Below, piece by piece: positions 36,827 through 45,512 of a stretch of DNA of 64,000 nt; position 1 is the first letter of the stretch; every line of letters begins with the position of its first letter. A program made the position numbers and the translations under genes. The notes beneath the pieces were generated by a model. It saw nothing but the letters and a program-made list of their open reading frames with translations. It searched no databases and was not told the origin of the DNA. The stretch is taken from positions 57,648 through 121,647 of the forward strand of contig NZ_JAAKEI010000005.1 of the NCBI RefSeq assembly GCF_011039085.1. The letters are read 5' to 3'. The DNA is from Desulfovibrio sp. ZJ369. Its GTDB lineage: Bacteria > Desulfobacterota > Desulfovibrionia > Desulfovibrionales > Desulfovibrionaceae.

Positions 36827-39230
36827 TGAAGGACGGCAGCCAGGACGCGAGCCAGCCCGGCGGCGTTCCAAAGTGCAGCCAGAGGAAAAACGCGCCGGAA
36901 AGCAGAAGCACGACTGCCAGCAGAAGGGCCGGGAGCCGCCAGCTGCGCTTCTTGCGACGCAACTGGGCCGGAAGGCTGTACGGATCGTCCAGAGAGCGCA
37001 GCGCGCCCGGAGGCAGACTGCTCTCGGCGGTCAGCGTCGCGCCCATGGCGATATTGATGGGCGCGCCGTTGTTCACGGCCCAGCCCGATGCGTCCAGCAG
37101 GGGGCCTAGGCTGCGGCGGCGCAATTTGAACCAGGCCAGGATCACCGACGGCCCGGAAATGCCGAGAAACAGGGCCACCAATGCCATGGGCCACCACCAG
37201 CCCAGGGAAAGCAGGGAATTGGCGATATAGGCAAAGGCCGCGCTGAGCACGCTGATGCCCACGCTGAAGGCCGCAAAGATGCCCGCGCCCTTGGCGAAAT
37301 CAAAGTTGAGCTTGGGCGGCGTTCCGGCCGATGCGGCCGCGGCGTCTTTTTTGATGTCCGCGCCCAGGGCGTTCACGGCCTTGCTTGAGGCCTTGCTGAT
37401 CGCGTCTTCCTTGGAGGCCACGAATTTTTGCAGCTGATCGGCCACCATAGCGCCGAAACGCAGGTACGGGGCCCACATGGCCTGGCGCAGGCTGATGGGG
37501 TTGTGCACCAGACGGGTCAGGGTCGTATCCCAGTCCTGCTCGGCATTGTCCACAAACACGCCGTGGCGGCCTTCCAGCAGGGCGTCGGTGTTCCCGGCCG
37601 TCAGAGCCGCGGCGATGGTCATGCTTTGTTGTTCGCCGGTGGCGAGCGTGCGCGTGCATTGGCAATAGAGCAGGCAGAGATGGCTTTGCGACGCCAGACG
37701 GACATGCGCGGCCAGATCGTTGACCGGCACGCATAAATAGCAGGCCCGGCTGTCCAGATACAGGGTTCCGGCCAGAAAGATGGCCCGTTTGTCCGGATCG
37801 TAGAAATCCGCGAAGGAAACGAAGTTCATGAGCAGGGTATACAAGTGGACGTGGAACAGGGTCAGCTTTTCGAGATCGCGCACCGCCGCCATGCGCGGGG
37901 CGGCCAGATCCCGCTGCACACAGGCCGCGAACGCCTTTTGTGTCGCCTCGCTCAGCAATGTTTCCATTTCTTCGCTGGAAATCTTGTCCAGAGCGTCTTC
38001 GGGCGAGGGCGGCAGAAAGGCGCGTTGCAGCGCGTCGTCCTCCGGGGCCAGAACCAGGGGCGGCAGGCCGGGAAAGTCCGTCTGTTTGGCGTTGTCCGGG
38101 GGGCGCTCATAGCTGGGCTTTTGGTCCAGCAGGGCGGCATAGGGCGCAAAACGATCCAGGATCTCCCGCCAGACAGTCTCGCTCAGGCTGCCGCCCGCCT
38201 GATCCCCGGCGGCCGGGGCGTCGCCCTTTGGCGCGCTTTTTTCCTCAGGATGCAGCCGGAGCAGGGGCGCGAACAACTGACTGAAATTTTTCAGGTCTTC
38301 GGCCCAGGCCGGATTGATCCCGCTGGTGAGACTCAGAGGTTGATCCGGGGCGATGCGGGCCAGGGGCAGCCGGGCCAGAACATCCAGAGACAAAAGGATC
38401 TGCCCGCCGTTGTCCGGGGGGGTGAGCATGGCGTCCTCATTGAGCGCGGACAGGGCCTGCGGGGCATAGGCTGCCATGCGGCAACGGTAGAAATAGTCGT
38501 CGATTTTGGGCCGCAGACGTTGCAGCAGGGTCCAGGCCGCGTCTGTCTGGCTGCCCAGGGGCAGATCCGCCTGGCGCACGCTTTGCCGCCAGTCCCGCGC
38601 CGCGCGCAGCCGATCGAGAAAAGCGTCCGCCAGAGCCTGGTTCAGCCCCGGACGCCCGGAGTCGTCGCGCATGGCGCCGATGACGGAAAAGCCGGCCAGA
38701 ATGAAACGCTTTGTCGCGTCGTCCTTGGCGTCCACGGAATCCGCAGGCACCACCCCGTCGCCGTTGAGGGCATACTCCGCGGCCGCGGCCACGGCCTTTT
38801 GCGCCTCATCGGGAGTGACTTGCGCGGCGTCCGCGTTTTGGTTTTTTTTCAGCACCAGGCGGGCCGCGGACAGCAGCTCCGAGCCCTGGGCATTGTCGTC
38901 CTGAATGTTGTCTAGGGGCAGGCCCGTGGTGCCTTCCGTGAGCCGGGCCGGATGCTTGAGCCGCTCGCAGAGCCAGGCCACTGCCTCCAGGATGTCGGCG
39001 GAGCGGATGCGGCCGTCCTGATCCGTGTCGAGCAGCTCCAGGGTGCGGGCATCGAATTCCAGGCCCTGCGTGGGGCAGCTCAAGGTCATCCAGAGTTTGG
39101 GATCAAGCTTATCCAGATGGCGCCATTCTTCATCTGTGTGCAAAAGTACCTGATCCAGGCCGCCCATACGCCGGAAGCTAAAGGGGGTGGCCTTGTCTTC
39201 CGCCGGTGCGGAATCGGGATTGGCAGGCAT
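36822..39230 (-). CDS. Large EF-hand membrane protein of unknown function
   Basis: 802 residues. Near the N-terminus one clear EF-hand loop (D68-T-D70-Q-D72-G-R-I-R-S-A-D79) suggests calcium binding. A long alpha-helical soluble region follows (residues about 90-620). At the C-terminus there are three to four hydrophobic helices (GIFAAFSVGISVLSAAFAYI, WWWPMALVALFLGI, RLPALLLAVVLLLSGAFFLW) separated by a short soluble segment. No signal peptide is seen, so the bulk may be cytoplasmic. GGAG precedes ATG 39230. I do not recognise the family. The stop TAG overlaps a repeat. Confidence 0.85.
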   Translation of the reverse strand: MPANPDSAPAEDKATPFSFRRMGGLDQVLLHTDEEWRHLDKLDPKLWMTLSCPTQGLEFDARTLELLDTDQDGRIRSADILEAVAWLCERLKHPARLTEGTTGLPLDNIQDDNAQGSELLSAARLVLKKNQNADAAQVTPDEAQKAVAAAAEYALNGDGVVPADSVDAKDDATKRFILAGFSVIGAMRDDSGRPGLNQALADAFLDRLRAARDWRQSVRQADLPLGSQTDAAWTLLQRLRPKIDDYFYRCRMAAYAPQALSALNEDAMLTPPDNGGQILLSLDVLARLPLARIAPDQPLSLTSGINPAWAEDLKNFSQLFAPLLRLHPEEKSAPKGDAPAAGDQAGGSLSETVWREILDRFAPYAALLDQKPSYERPPDNAKQTDFPGLPPLVLAPEDDALQRAFLPPSPEDALDKISSEEMETLLSEATQKAFAACVQRDLAAPRMAAVRDLEKLTLFHVHLYTLLMNFVSFADFYDPDKRAIFLAGTLYLDSRACYLCVPVNDLAAHVRLASQSHLCLLYCQCTRTLATGEQQSMTIAAALTAGNTDALLEGRHGVFVDNAEQDWDTTLTRLVHNPISLRQAMWAPYLRFGAMVADQLQKFVASKEDAISKASSKAVNALGADIKKDAAAASAGTPPKLNFDFAKGAGIFAAFSVGISVLSAAFAYIANSLLSLGWWWPMALVALFLGISGPSVILAWFKLRRRSLGPLLDASGWAVNNGAPINIAMGATLTAESSLPPGALRSLDDPYSLPAQLRRKKRSWRLPALLLAVVLLLSGAFFLWLHFGTPPGWLASWLPSFK

Positions 39231-39317
39231 TATCGTAACTCCGTCTTGGAGAAATTTTTTTAAGAGTATTAACTAAATAAAGAGTGTCACACCGCACAGG
39301 CGTAACACTCCTTACTT

Positions 39318-39604
39318 AGAGCATTTTGCTTTTGAAATTATTCAATTTCAAAAGCGGCGCTGCCATCATTTCCCCGCAAGCGGGACAAGCGCCTGAAAAG
39401 CGTGGTTTTCAGGCTCATTGCTTCAGCCGTTGCGACGAAGGAAGCTACGGATGAAGACAGCAACTGGTTACTGCGACAGTCAGCCAACGCAACCGCTGTC
39501 GCTATCCATAAGCAAGCAAAGCTTGCTAACGGCTACCGCCGGCGCGGGCGTCCGCTCCCGCGGCCGCCAGAGCGGTTGCCGTTTTCAACAGCAAACCGCT
39601 CTAG
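39318..39604. repeat. Composite MITE-like element, copy I
   Basis: 287 bases. The left end, AGAGCATTTTGCTTTTG with an inner AATTATTCAATT hairpin (39318-39371), and the GC-rich block 39540-39568 are exact inverted matches of the two ends of copy A (2095-2148 and 2036-2064). The right end is the AGAGCGGTT palindrome (39569-39602). The 168-base interior differs and contains CCTGAAAA / TTTTCAGG and GCAAGC / GCTTGC hairpins. TA abuts both ends. The rest of 39231-39659 is AT-rich upstream sequence without a recognised gene. Confidence 0.85.
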
Positions 39605-39659
39605 TAACTTCTTCTAACTATATCTTTACATCTTTACATTTGCAATGCTCTCACGTCGC

Positions 39660-41723
39660 TTATTCTCCGGCTTTGCTCTTCTGATATTCGGCAATTACTT
39701 TTTCGGCCACCGGTTGCGGCGCTTCCTCATATTGCGCGAATTCCATGGTGAAAAAGCCCTGGCCGCCGGTCATGGAACGCAGATCCGGCGCGTAGCGCAG
39801 CACTTCGCTCATGGGCACATGCGCCTTGATTTCCGTGATGCCGCCCTGGGAATCCGAACCCAGCACCTTGCCCCGGCGCGAGGAAAGATCGCCGATGACG
39901 TCACCCATGCTCTCATCCGGTATGGACACGGTCAGCAGCACAATGGGTTCCAGGAGCACGGGCTTGAGACTTTCCATGGCCTTTTTGAAAGCCAGAGAGC
40001 CGGCCACCTTGAAAGCCATTTCCGAGGAGTCCACCGTGTGATAGCTGCCATCATAGACTCTGACCCGGAAATCCACCACCTGGCAGCCCGCCAGAAAGCC
40101 GCGCGCCGCCGCTTCCTGAACGCCCTTGTCAATGGCAGGGATATATTGCCGCGGGATCACGCCGCCCACGATGGCGTCCTCAAAAACATAGCCTGAACCG
40201 CGCGGCAGCCCTTCCATTTCGATCCAGCAGTCTCCGAACTGTCCGCGCCCGCCGGATTGCTTTTTGTGGCGGCCCTGAACCTGGCACTTGCCGCGCACGG
40301 TCTCGCGGTAGGGCACTTTGGGGGTTTTGAGCACAATGTCGATCTTGAAACGGCGCCTGGCCTTTTCCACCGAGAGTTCAATATGCAACTGTCCCATGCC
40401 GGAGAGCAGGATGTCGCCGTTTTCTTCGTCGCGGGCCAGCTTGAGTGTGATATCCTCATCCAGCAGGCGCTGGATGGCGGAGTAAACCTTGTCTTCCTCG
40501 CCCTTTTCCCTGGGGGCCAGGGCATAGGTGATCAGTTGCGGCGGCAGATCGGGCATGGGCAGGACAAAGGGGGCTTTTTCGTCGCAGAGCGTGTCGCCGG
40601 TGCGGGTATTTTTGAGCTTGGCCACTGCCACCAGGGCGCCGGGGCCGGCCGGTTCCTTGCAGGGGGTCTGATTTTTCCCCACCAGATACAGCAGGCTGCC
40701 CAGGCGTTCATTGTCCTCGCTGCGCATGTTCCTGAGCGTGACGTCGCCGTTGACCGTGCCGGAGAGCACCCGCAGGATGGAAAGTTGCCCGGCAAAAGGA
40801 TCGGACAGGGTCTTGAATACAAAGCAGGCCACCGGCCCGTCGGGGTCAGGCGCGCGCTCTCCGCCCGACGCGCCCGCAAAGGGCGGCCGGTCCAGCGGGG
40901 AGGGCAGCAGAGCTTCCACCGCGTCCAGAACTGCCTTGCCGCCCTTGTTTTCCAGCGCGGCGCAGGTCAGCACCGGCGTCAGCTCGCCGCGGAGCACGCC
41001 CGCGCGCAGGCCGGACTGAAGCTCCTGTAGAGAAAGGCTGCCCTCCTCCAGGTATTTTTCCATGAGGGTTTCATCGCTTTCCGCGATATTTTCCACGGTC
41101 ACGTCGTGGAGCAGGCTCACGTCGTCAGCCAGTTCCGCCGGAATTTCCGCCTCGCTGGTCGCGCCGTCAGCCTCGAAGATCCTGGCCTTGCCCGCCAGCA
41201 CGTCCACCACGCCCACAAAGGCGTCGCCCTTGCGGATCGGCAGTTGCAGCGCCACGGGCTTTACGCCCAAGGCGGCCAGACCGTCGAAAGCCATATGAAA
41301 ATCGGCCCGGTCGCGATCCAGCTTGTTGATCACAATGATCGACGGCAGCTTTTCCGCGCGCGTCAGGTTCCAGAATTTTTTGGTCAGCGGCCGCACGCCG
41401 TCCACGGCGTCCAGCACGAAAATCACGCTGTCCACGCCTTTGAGCAGACATTCCATGTCGCCGGTAAAGTTGCCGTCGCCCGGAATATCCAAGAGAAAAT
41501 GACGATTTTTGTTCCAGAGATAGGTAGCGCAGGCAGGTTGCACCGAGCCGCGCCGGCGCACTTCTTCGGGCTCGTAGTCAAGGCTGGTGGTGCCTTCTTC
41601 GATGGCGCCCATGCGCGTGATCGCCCCGGCGTTGAAGAGCAGCATTTCAGCCAGCGAGGTTTTCCCGCAGCCGCCGGTGCCGACAAGGGCGAAGGTACGT
41701 TGCATTTCCAGAGGGGTGGGCAT
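39660..41723 (-). CDS. Elongation factor G-like GTPase (EF-G-2 / FusA2 type)
   Basis: 687 residues with EF-G architecture: GTPase domain, beta-barrel domain II (about 300-390), and domains III-V (ending EFAQYEEAPQPVAEKVIAEYQKSKAGE). The GTPase motifs are unusual: G1 is GTGGCGKTS, and G3 is D79-I-P-G-D83 where classic EF-G has DTPGH, so the His thought to activate catalytic water is missing. NKLD (G4) is intact. Such paralogs accompany a standard fusA in many bacteria and their role is poorly defined. It is not next to ribosomal genes. Confidence 0.9.
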   Translation of the reverse strand: MPTPLEMQRTFALVGTGGCGKTSLAEMLLFNAGAITRMGAIEEGTTSLDYEPEEVRRRGSVQPACATYLWNKNRHFLLDIPGDGNFTGDMECLLKGVDSVIFVLDAVDGVRPLTKKFWNLTRAEKLPSIIVINKLDRDRADFHMAFDGLAALGVKPVALQLPIRKGDAFVGVVDVLAGKARIFEADGATSEAEIPAELADDVSLLHDVTVENIAESDETLMEKYLEEGSLSLQELQSGLRAGVLRGELTPVLTCAALENKGGKAVLDAVEALLPSPLDRPPFAGASGGERAPDPDGPVACFVFKTLSDPFAGQLSILRVLSGTVNGDVTLRNMRSEDNERLGSLLYLVGKNQTPCKEPAGPGALVAVAKLKNTRTGDTLCDEKAPFVLPMPDLPPQLITYALAPREKGEEDKVYSAIQRLLDEDITLKLARDEENGDILLSGMGQLHIELSVEKARRRFKIDIVLKTPKVPYRETVRGKCQVQGRHKKQSGGRGQFGDCWIEMEGLPRGSGYVFEDAIVGGVIPRQYIPAIDKGVQEAAARGFLAGCQVVDFRVRVYDGSYHTVDSSEMAFKVAGSLAFKKAMESLKPVLLEPIVLLTVSIPDESMGDVIGDLSSRRGKVLGSDSQGGITEIKAHVPMSEVLRYAPDLRSMTGGQGFFTMEFAQYEEAPQPVAEKVIAEYQKSKAGE

Positions 41724-42243
41724 GGTTTTCTCCCTTCGGGCATGCTGCCGCTCCGGTCTTCTGGCGCGGGCCTGCGTGAACGTCGCTTTTTATTCCGGCT
41801 ATGAACCGGGAAAGTCCATTTTTTGCATAAAAAGCGTTGTATCCTTGCCTGCGTCAAAAATCCTCGAAGCGTCAACACACCCGGTAAGCGATATGGCGGG
41901 CGCAGAAACAAGCGCAAGCCGGGTGAACGGAACCAGGGAAGAAGCGCGGAGAGGCCGCGGCCGCCGGTTTGAAGAGCCGGTCGGATCACGCGCGCATTAC
42001 TTGTTGATCAGGATACAGGCTTGGCGGCAAAAAGGGAAGAGGTCAGATCGCGCGCCGCAGGGCAGACGCATCCGGCGATTATAGGTAAAAATATAAGATA
42101 GTTGACTCAGGCGCTGCCGGGAGCCGCCTGGGCGGCGGCAGAGCCGTCTGCGCGCGGGTTGCGGATTCTCGGCAAAGTGCTTGACAATCTGTGGCGCAGC
42201 CCTGAAATTCTACCTTGGACACGACTGCCTGGAGGCATTGGTT
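41724..42243. other. Upstream region shared by the EF-G paralog and the 42.2-kb gene
   Basis: About 520 bases between divergent genes. AGGGAGAAAAC just before 41723 is the ribosome binding site of the EF-G gene. TTGACA at 42181-42186 followed 17 bases later by GAAATT is a weak promoter candidate for the plus-strand gene. I see no other gene or repeat. Confidence 0.45.
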
Positions 42244-42747
42244 ATGATTCTGGAATGGGCGGCCGCGGGCGCGGCGATTCTGGCGGGCTTTTTTTTCTGT
42301 TTTCGCTTGATGAAACGCGGGCTCACCACGCTGGACGAGGACCGCGCCGACTATTACGCGCGCATTCGCGCCGCCGAGGAGCAACTCCGCGAGGACAACA
42401 AAAATATTTCCTTGAGCGAACATCTCTATATAGCCCGCGCGGGCCTTGAGGATTTGCTGCGCCTGGCGGGCAACCCGCCCGGCTTTTCGCTCTCCGGTCA
42501 AGGTCAGGCGTTCTTGCTGCATACGCCCCACGGGCCGTGGCGCATTGCGCTGAGCATGCGCGAGCGTACCCTGCGCAGCACGCACAAAACTGTGCACGGC
42601 CGCAGCTGCTGGCAGTTGAGCGGTTTCGGCCTGGACGAGCATTTCGACGATCTGGCTTCCCTGATGTGCAGCCTTAACGCCCACCTGCGGGGCGACGCGG
42701 GCGTCCCCCCGGAGCCGCCGCAGTTTGCCCGTCGCATTTCGCAGTAG
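42244..42747 (+). CDS. Small membrane-anchored protein of unknown function
   Basis: 167 residues. One N-terminal transmembrane helix (MILEWAAAGAAILAGFFFCF) with a positively charged RLMKRG after it suggests the rest faces the cytoplasm. A helical linker (LDEDRADYYARIRAAEEQLRED) leads to a compact domain ending RRISQ. GGAGG lies 10 bases before ATG 42244. I do not recognise the family. A palindromic element separates it from the convergent ybgC. Confidence 0.75.
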   Translation: MILEWAAAGAAILAGFFFCFRLMKRGLTTLDEDRADYYARIRAAEEQLREDNKNISLSEHLYIARAGLEDLLRLAGNPPGFSLSGQGQAFLLHTPHGPWRIALSMRERTLRSTHKTVHGRSCWQLSGFGLDEHFDDLASLMCSLNAHLRGDAGVPPEPPQFARRISQ

Positions 42748-42761
42748 GGCGTGCTGGCACT

Positions 42762-42902
42762 AGAGCAGATTACCTTTGACTTTTTATGAAAGTCAAAGGT
42801 GGCATTCAGGCGAAAAACGCGGTTTTCGCCTGAATGTACGCCGCGTTGCGGCGGCTGCCGCTTTCGCGTCAGCAGAGCATTTTCAAAGTGAAAATGCTCT
42901 AG
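42762..42902. repeat. Composite MITE-like element between convergent genes, copy J
   Basis: It starts CTAGAGCAGATTACC, has inner hairpins CCTTTGACTTT / AAAGTCAAAGG and a 14-bp CATTCAGGCGAAAA / TTTTCGCCTGAATG with loop ACGCGG, and ends in a perfect AGAGCATTTTCA / TGAAAATGCTCT hairpin (42874-42900) followed by AG. CTAG flanks both ends. The right end supplies the ybgC stop codon. Confidence 0.8.
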
Positions 42903-43324
42903 CCTGCCGCCTTGCTGCAGAGCTCTTTGAACCAGTCCGGCACGGGCATGGGCTTCCCTTCGGAATTGACCAGCGCGTGCTGGGTCATGCCCGTGGCTAA
43001 AAGGCGCGTCTTGTCCTCGTTCCATATCTCATATACAAAACGCAGTGAGGCCCGGCTCCATTGGCTGATGCCCGCGCGCACCTGCACGAGCTCGTCGTAA
43101 TGCGCGGGCGCGCGGTAACGGCACTGGGCCTCGCGCACGGGCAGGATAATGCCCTTTTTTTCCACCTCCGCGTAGCTCATGCCGCAATGGCGGATATAGG
43201 CGCTGCGCGCCCGTTCAAACAAATGCAGATATTCGGCATAATATAAGACCCCCATAGTGTCCGTTTCACCGTAGGACACGCGATGAGGCATCCAGACATC
43301 AAGGGTGGGAAAGTCGTCATGCAC
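42899..43324 (-). CDS. ybgC: YbgC/FadM family acyl-CoA thioesterase
   Basis: A hot-dog-fold thioesterase. 141 residues with HRVSYGETDTMGVLYYAEYLHLFERARSAYIR, the catalytic Asp/Tyr region of the family, and DELVQVRAGISQWSRASLRFVYEIW. I chose GTG 43324 because GGAG lies upstream; ATG 43291 is an alternative. YbgC usually sits by tol-pal genes, which are absent here. Its GTG is directly adjacent to the ATG of the divergent mltA. The stop is shared with a repeat. Confidence 0.88.
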   Translation of the reverse strand: MHDDFPTLDVWMPHRVSYGETDTMGVLYYAEYLHLFERARSAYIRHCGMSYAEVEKKGIILPVREAQCRYRAPAHYDELVQVRAGISQWSRASLRFVYEIWNEDKTRLLATGMTQHALVNSEGKPMPVPDWFKELCSKAAG

Positions 43325-44500
43325 GGGCAAGCTCCTTTTTTCGACACGCGCCACAGCGCGCAAGCATTGCATGAAAACCGCAAGGGCGGGTTGCGCCCGC
43401 TCCTGGCCCTGCTTTTGCTGGCCAGCATCGGGCTTTTTGCCTGCGCCAAAAAAGTCCCGACGCCGGAACCTCTGCTGCCGCCGGGCCCGGCCGTGGGCAT
43501 GGAAAGCCCTGAATTTTTCGTCAGCCGCCTCCTTCCCCGCAACCAGGATTTGACCACCTGGAAGGACATGGCCCCTACCGTGCGCAAGTCTTTGCGCTAT
43601 GTCAACAGCAAGCCGCAAAAGGCCGTGGCCGTGAAACGGCCGGGCCTGACCCTGACCTGGGGGGATATGGCCCGCACGCTCACCCGCCTGCAAGAGCTTT
43701 TGCCCCGGCTGGACGCTGAGCCGCAGCTTTTTCTGACCAATTTTCGCTGGGTGGAGGTGCCCGGCGGGATCAATTATTCGGGCTACTATGAGCCCATGAT
43801 CCGCGCGAGCCGCACTCGCAAGCCGGGCTATACGCAGGCCGTTTACGGCCTGCCGCCGGATCTGAAACGGGTGCGCGCCCGGCGCGGCCGCTATTATGAC
43901 CGGCGGACCATCGAGGAAAAGCAGGTGCTGGCCAATCGCGGCCTGGAACTGGCCTGGGCCGCGGACCCGGTGGATGTCTTCTTTCTTGAAATCCAGGGTT
44001 CGGGCCGTTTGATTTTTGACGACGGCACCCAGGCCTATGTCAACTACGCCGGGCAGAACGGCCATAAATACAAAAGTTCGGGCCGGATCATGCGCGAAAA
44101 GGGCCTGCTGCGGCGCGGCGACATCTTTGAGCAGCGGGAATGGTTCAAAAATAATCCGGAGCGGGTGCGCGAGATACTCAACGAAAATCCGAGTTATGTG
44201 TTTTTCAGGTTCGGCGGGCGCGGTCCCACTGGCGCCATGGGGCACAAAGTGGACGGCTGGCTCTCCCTGGCCGTGGATCGCAAGTACATTCCCCTGGGCG
44301 CGGTGCTGGCCTACGGAGTCAATGTGCCGGACGAAAAGCACGGCAGCCTGCCGCTGCGCGGCATCGGTTTTGCGCAGGACGTGGGCGGGGCCATCAAGGG
44401 CAAACGCGTTGACATTTTCTGCGGCGGGGACGAGCGGGCCAATTATGTGGCCAGCCATTTGGACGCCAGGGGCCCGGCCTGGGTGCTGGTGGCCAGATAG
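43319..44500 (+). CDS. mltA: Membrane-bound lytic murein transglycosylase A
   Basis: Cleaves peptidoglycan glycan strands, making anhydromuropeptides, at the outer membrane. 393 residues: a lipoprotein signal (GLRPLLALLLLASIGLFACAKK, acylated C42), the MltA barrel (about 150-290, NYSGYYEPMI, DVFFLEIQGSGRLIF, YVNYAGQNGHKYKSSG) and a C-terminal 3D domain with the catalytic Asp region (GFAQDVGGAIKGKRVDIFCGG). The N-terminus before the signal is unusually long (about 24 residues), so the start is uncertain. The gene begins back to back with ybgC. Confidence 0.9.
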   Translation: MHGQAPFFDTRHSAQALHENRKGGLRPLLALLLLASIGLFACAKKVPTPEPLLPPGPAVGMESPEFFVSRLLPRNQDLTTWKDMAPTVRKSLRYVNSKPQKAVAVKRPGLTLTWGDMARTLTRLQELLPRLDAEPQLFLTNFRWVEVPGGINYSGYYEPMIRASRTRKPGYTQAVYGLPPDLKRVRARRGRYYDRRTIEEKQVLANRGLELAWAADPVDVFFLEIQGSGRLIFDDGTQAYVNYAGQNGHKYKSSGRIMREKGLLRRGDIFEQREWFKNNPERVREILNENPSYVFFRFGGRGPTGAMGHKVDGWLSLAVDRKYIPLGAVLAYGVNVPDEKHGSLPLRGIGFAQDVGGAIKGKRVDIFCGGDERANYVASHLDARGPAWVLVAR

Positions 44501-44522
44501 TCCGGCTTCAGGAATCCGGCTG

Positions 44523-44544
44523 CTGCAAGGACGCGCCCTTGCAG
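44523..44544 (+). terminator. Possible terminator hairpin after mltA
   Basis: CTGCAAGG / CCTTGCAG with loop ACGCGC, 23 bases after the mltA stop. No T-run follows, so this is tentative. Confidence 0.4.
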
Positions 44545-44620
44545 GGGCATGCCGACGCCAGTTGCTGCCCGGCAGCGCGGGCTGGGTTTGGTCCAAATGT
44601 GACATGCGCGCGGTGTCCGG

Positions 44621-44709
44621 TGCATCCCCACGCGCCTGGGGATGCACCGGATGCCTGAATTGACATCCTCCCCCGACTTTAGTATTCCCCACGCGCGTGG
44701 GATGAATCG
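44621..44709 (+). CRISPR. Remnant of a type I-E-like CRISPR array
   Basis: Repeat 1 (44621-44649) and repeat 2 (44682-44709) share CCCCACGCGC and resemble the common type I-E consensus GTGTTCCCCACGCGCGTG GGGATGAACCG. Their cores start 61 bases apart, exactly 29 + 32, leaving a 32-base spacer at 44650-44681. Repeat 2 lacks one G. A third, much weaker match (GGGGATGA core) begins near 44741, one period on. No cas genes are in the window. I infer a decayed or solo array between mltA and tetR. Confidence 0.62.
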
Positions 44710-44837
44710 GCACAAAAGAAGCAGCGCCGGAGAGATCCGGGCTGGTCCCTGCCAGGCGGGGATGAGCGAAGCGTGCCGGCAGTGCTCAGGCGGTGGCCCG
44801 TCAAGGCTTTGTGAAACCTGAAGTGGATGGGGATCTG

Positions 44838-45485
44838 ATGAGCACCAAGGAACCGCCGGAAAGCACGCCCAAGTCATCTCCGCAATGCCGCCAAGAGAAA
44901 GATGAGGCGCGGCGGGCCAGAATTCTGGATGCGGCTCTGGAGGAATTCAGCAACAAGGGCTTTGCGGCTGCCCGCGTTGAGGATATCGCCCAGCGCGCCA
45001 GGGTTTCCAAGGGGGCTATTTATCTTTATTTTTCCGATAAAAAAGCCCTGTTCCAGGGCGTGCTGGAAGCCGCCTTCGTGCCTTTTCTCCGCCGCAATGA
45101 GCATATCCTGCGGGATACGTCCCTGGATCTGCGCCAGAAGCTGCTGCGGATGTATGCGCCCCTGACCGGGGCCGACGCCTGCTCTCCCTTGCGGCGCAGC
45201 GTCTGCCTGGCTTTCAGTGAGGGCTTGCATGATCCCGATCTGATGGAAGGATTTTACCAGGCCTTCCTTGCGCCGTACAGGGCCCGCCTGCAGGAGGAAT
45301 TGTTGCCTGCCGCGCAAGCGCCCAACGTGCGCGACGCCCTGGCCCGCTTTCCTGAACTTTTGGTGGGGCCGCTGCTCTTCGGCGTCATCCATAAGGAACT
45401 TGTCCGCAGCCAACCGCCCCTGGACCTTGAAGGCCTGTTCGTCGCCTATCTGCAAATCCTTTTTCCGCAGCCGCCGTCCGACTAA
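44838..45485 (+). CDS. TetR/AcrR family transcriptional regulator
   Basis: 215 residues. The N-terminal helix-turn-helix (ARRARILDAALEEFSNKGFAAARVEDIAQRARVSKGAIYLYFSDKKALF) is a full TetR match. The ligand domain (about 75-215) is typical in length but gives no clue to the inducer. ATG 44838 has GGGGA upstream; a GTG 15 codons earlier is less likely. It stands alone: mltA lies upstream across the CRISPR remnant and ilvA downstream, so its target is not evident. Confidence 0.93.
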   Translation: MSTKEPPESTPKSSPQCRQEKDEARRARILDAALEEFSNKGFAAARVEDIAQRARVSKGAIYLYFSDKKALFQGVLEAAFVPFLRRNEHILRDTSLDLRQKLLRMYAPLTGADACSPLRRSVCLAFSEGLHDPDLMEGFYQAFLAPYRARLQEELLPAAQAPNVRDALARFPELLVGPLLFGVIHKELVRSQPPLDLEGLFVAYLQILFPQPPSD

Positions 45486-45512
45486 AGCACTTTCACTTTG
45501 CACTTGCTCTGG
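45484..45512. repeat. Decayed AGAGC-family hairpin after tetR
   Basis: AAAGCACTTTCACTTTGCACTTGCTCTGG retains the outline of the AGAGCAATTTCA / TGAAATTGCTCT hairpin with several changes. It overlaps the tetR stop. The rest of the 312-base gap to ilvA (to 45797) holds no gene, promoter or repeat I can identify. Confidence 0.45.

Noticed and set aside
44560..44589. A further CRISPR repeat one period upstream
   Set aside because: The sequence at the expected position does not resemble the repeat beyond chance.
43325..44713. Extension of ybgC to a 604-residue protein
   Set aside because: It would run antisense through mltA; only the last 141 residues are thioesterase-like.
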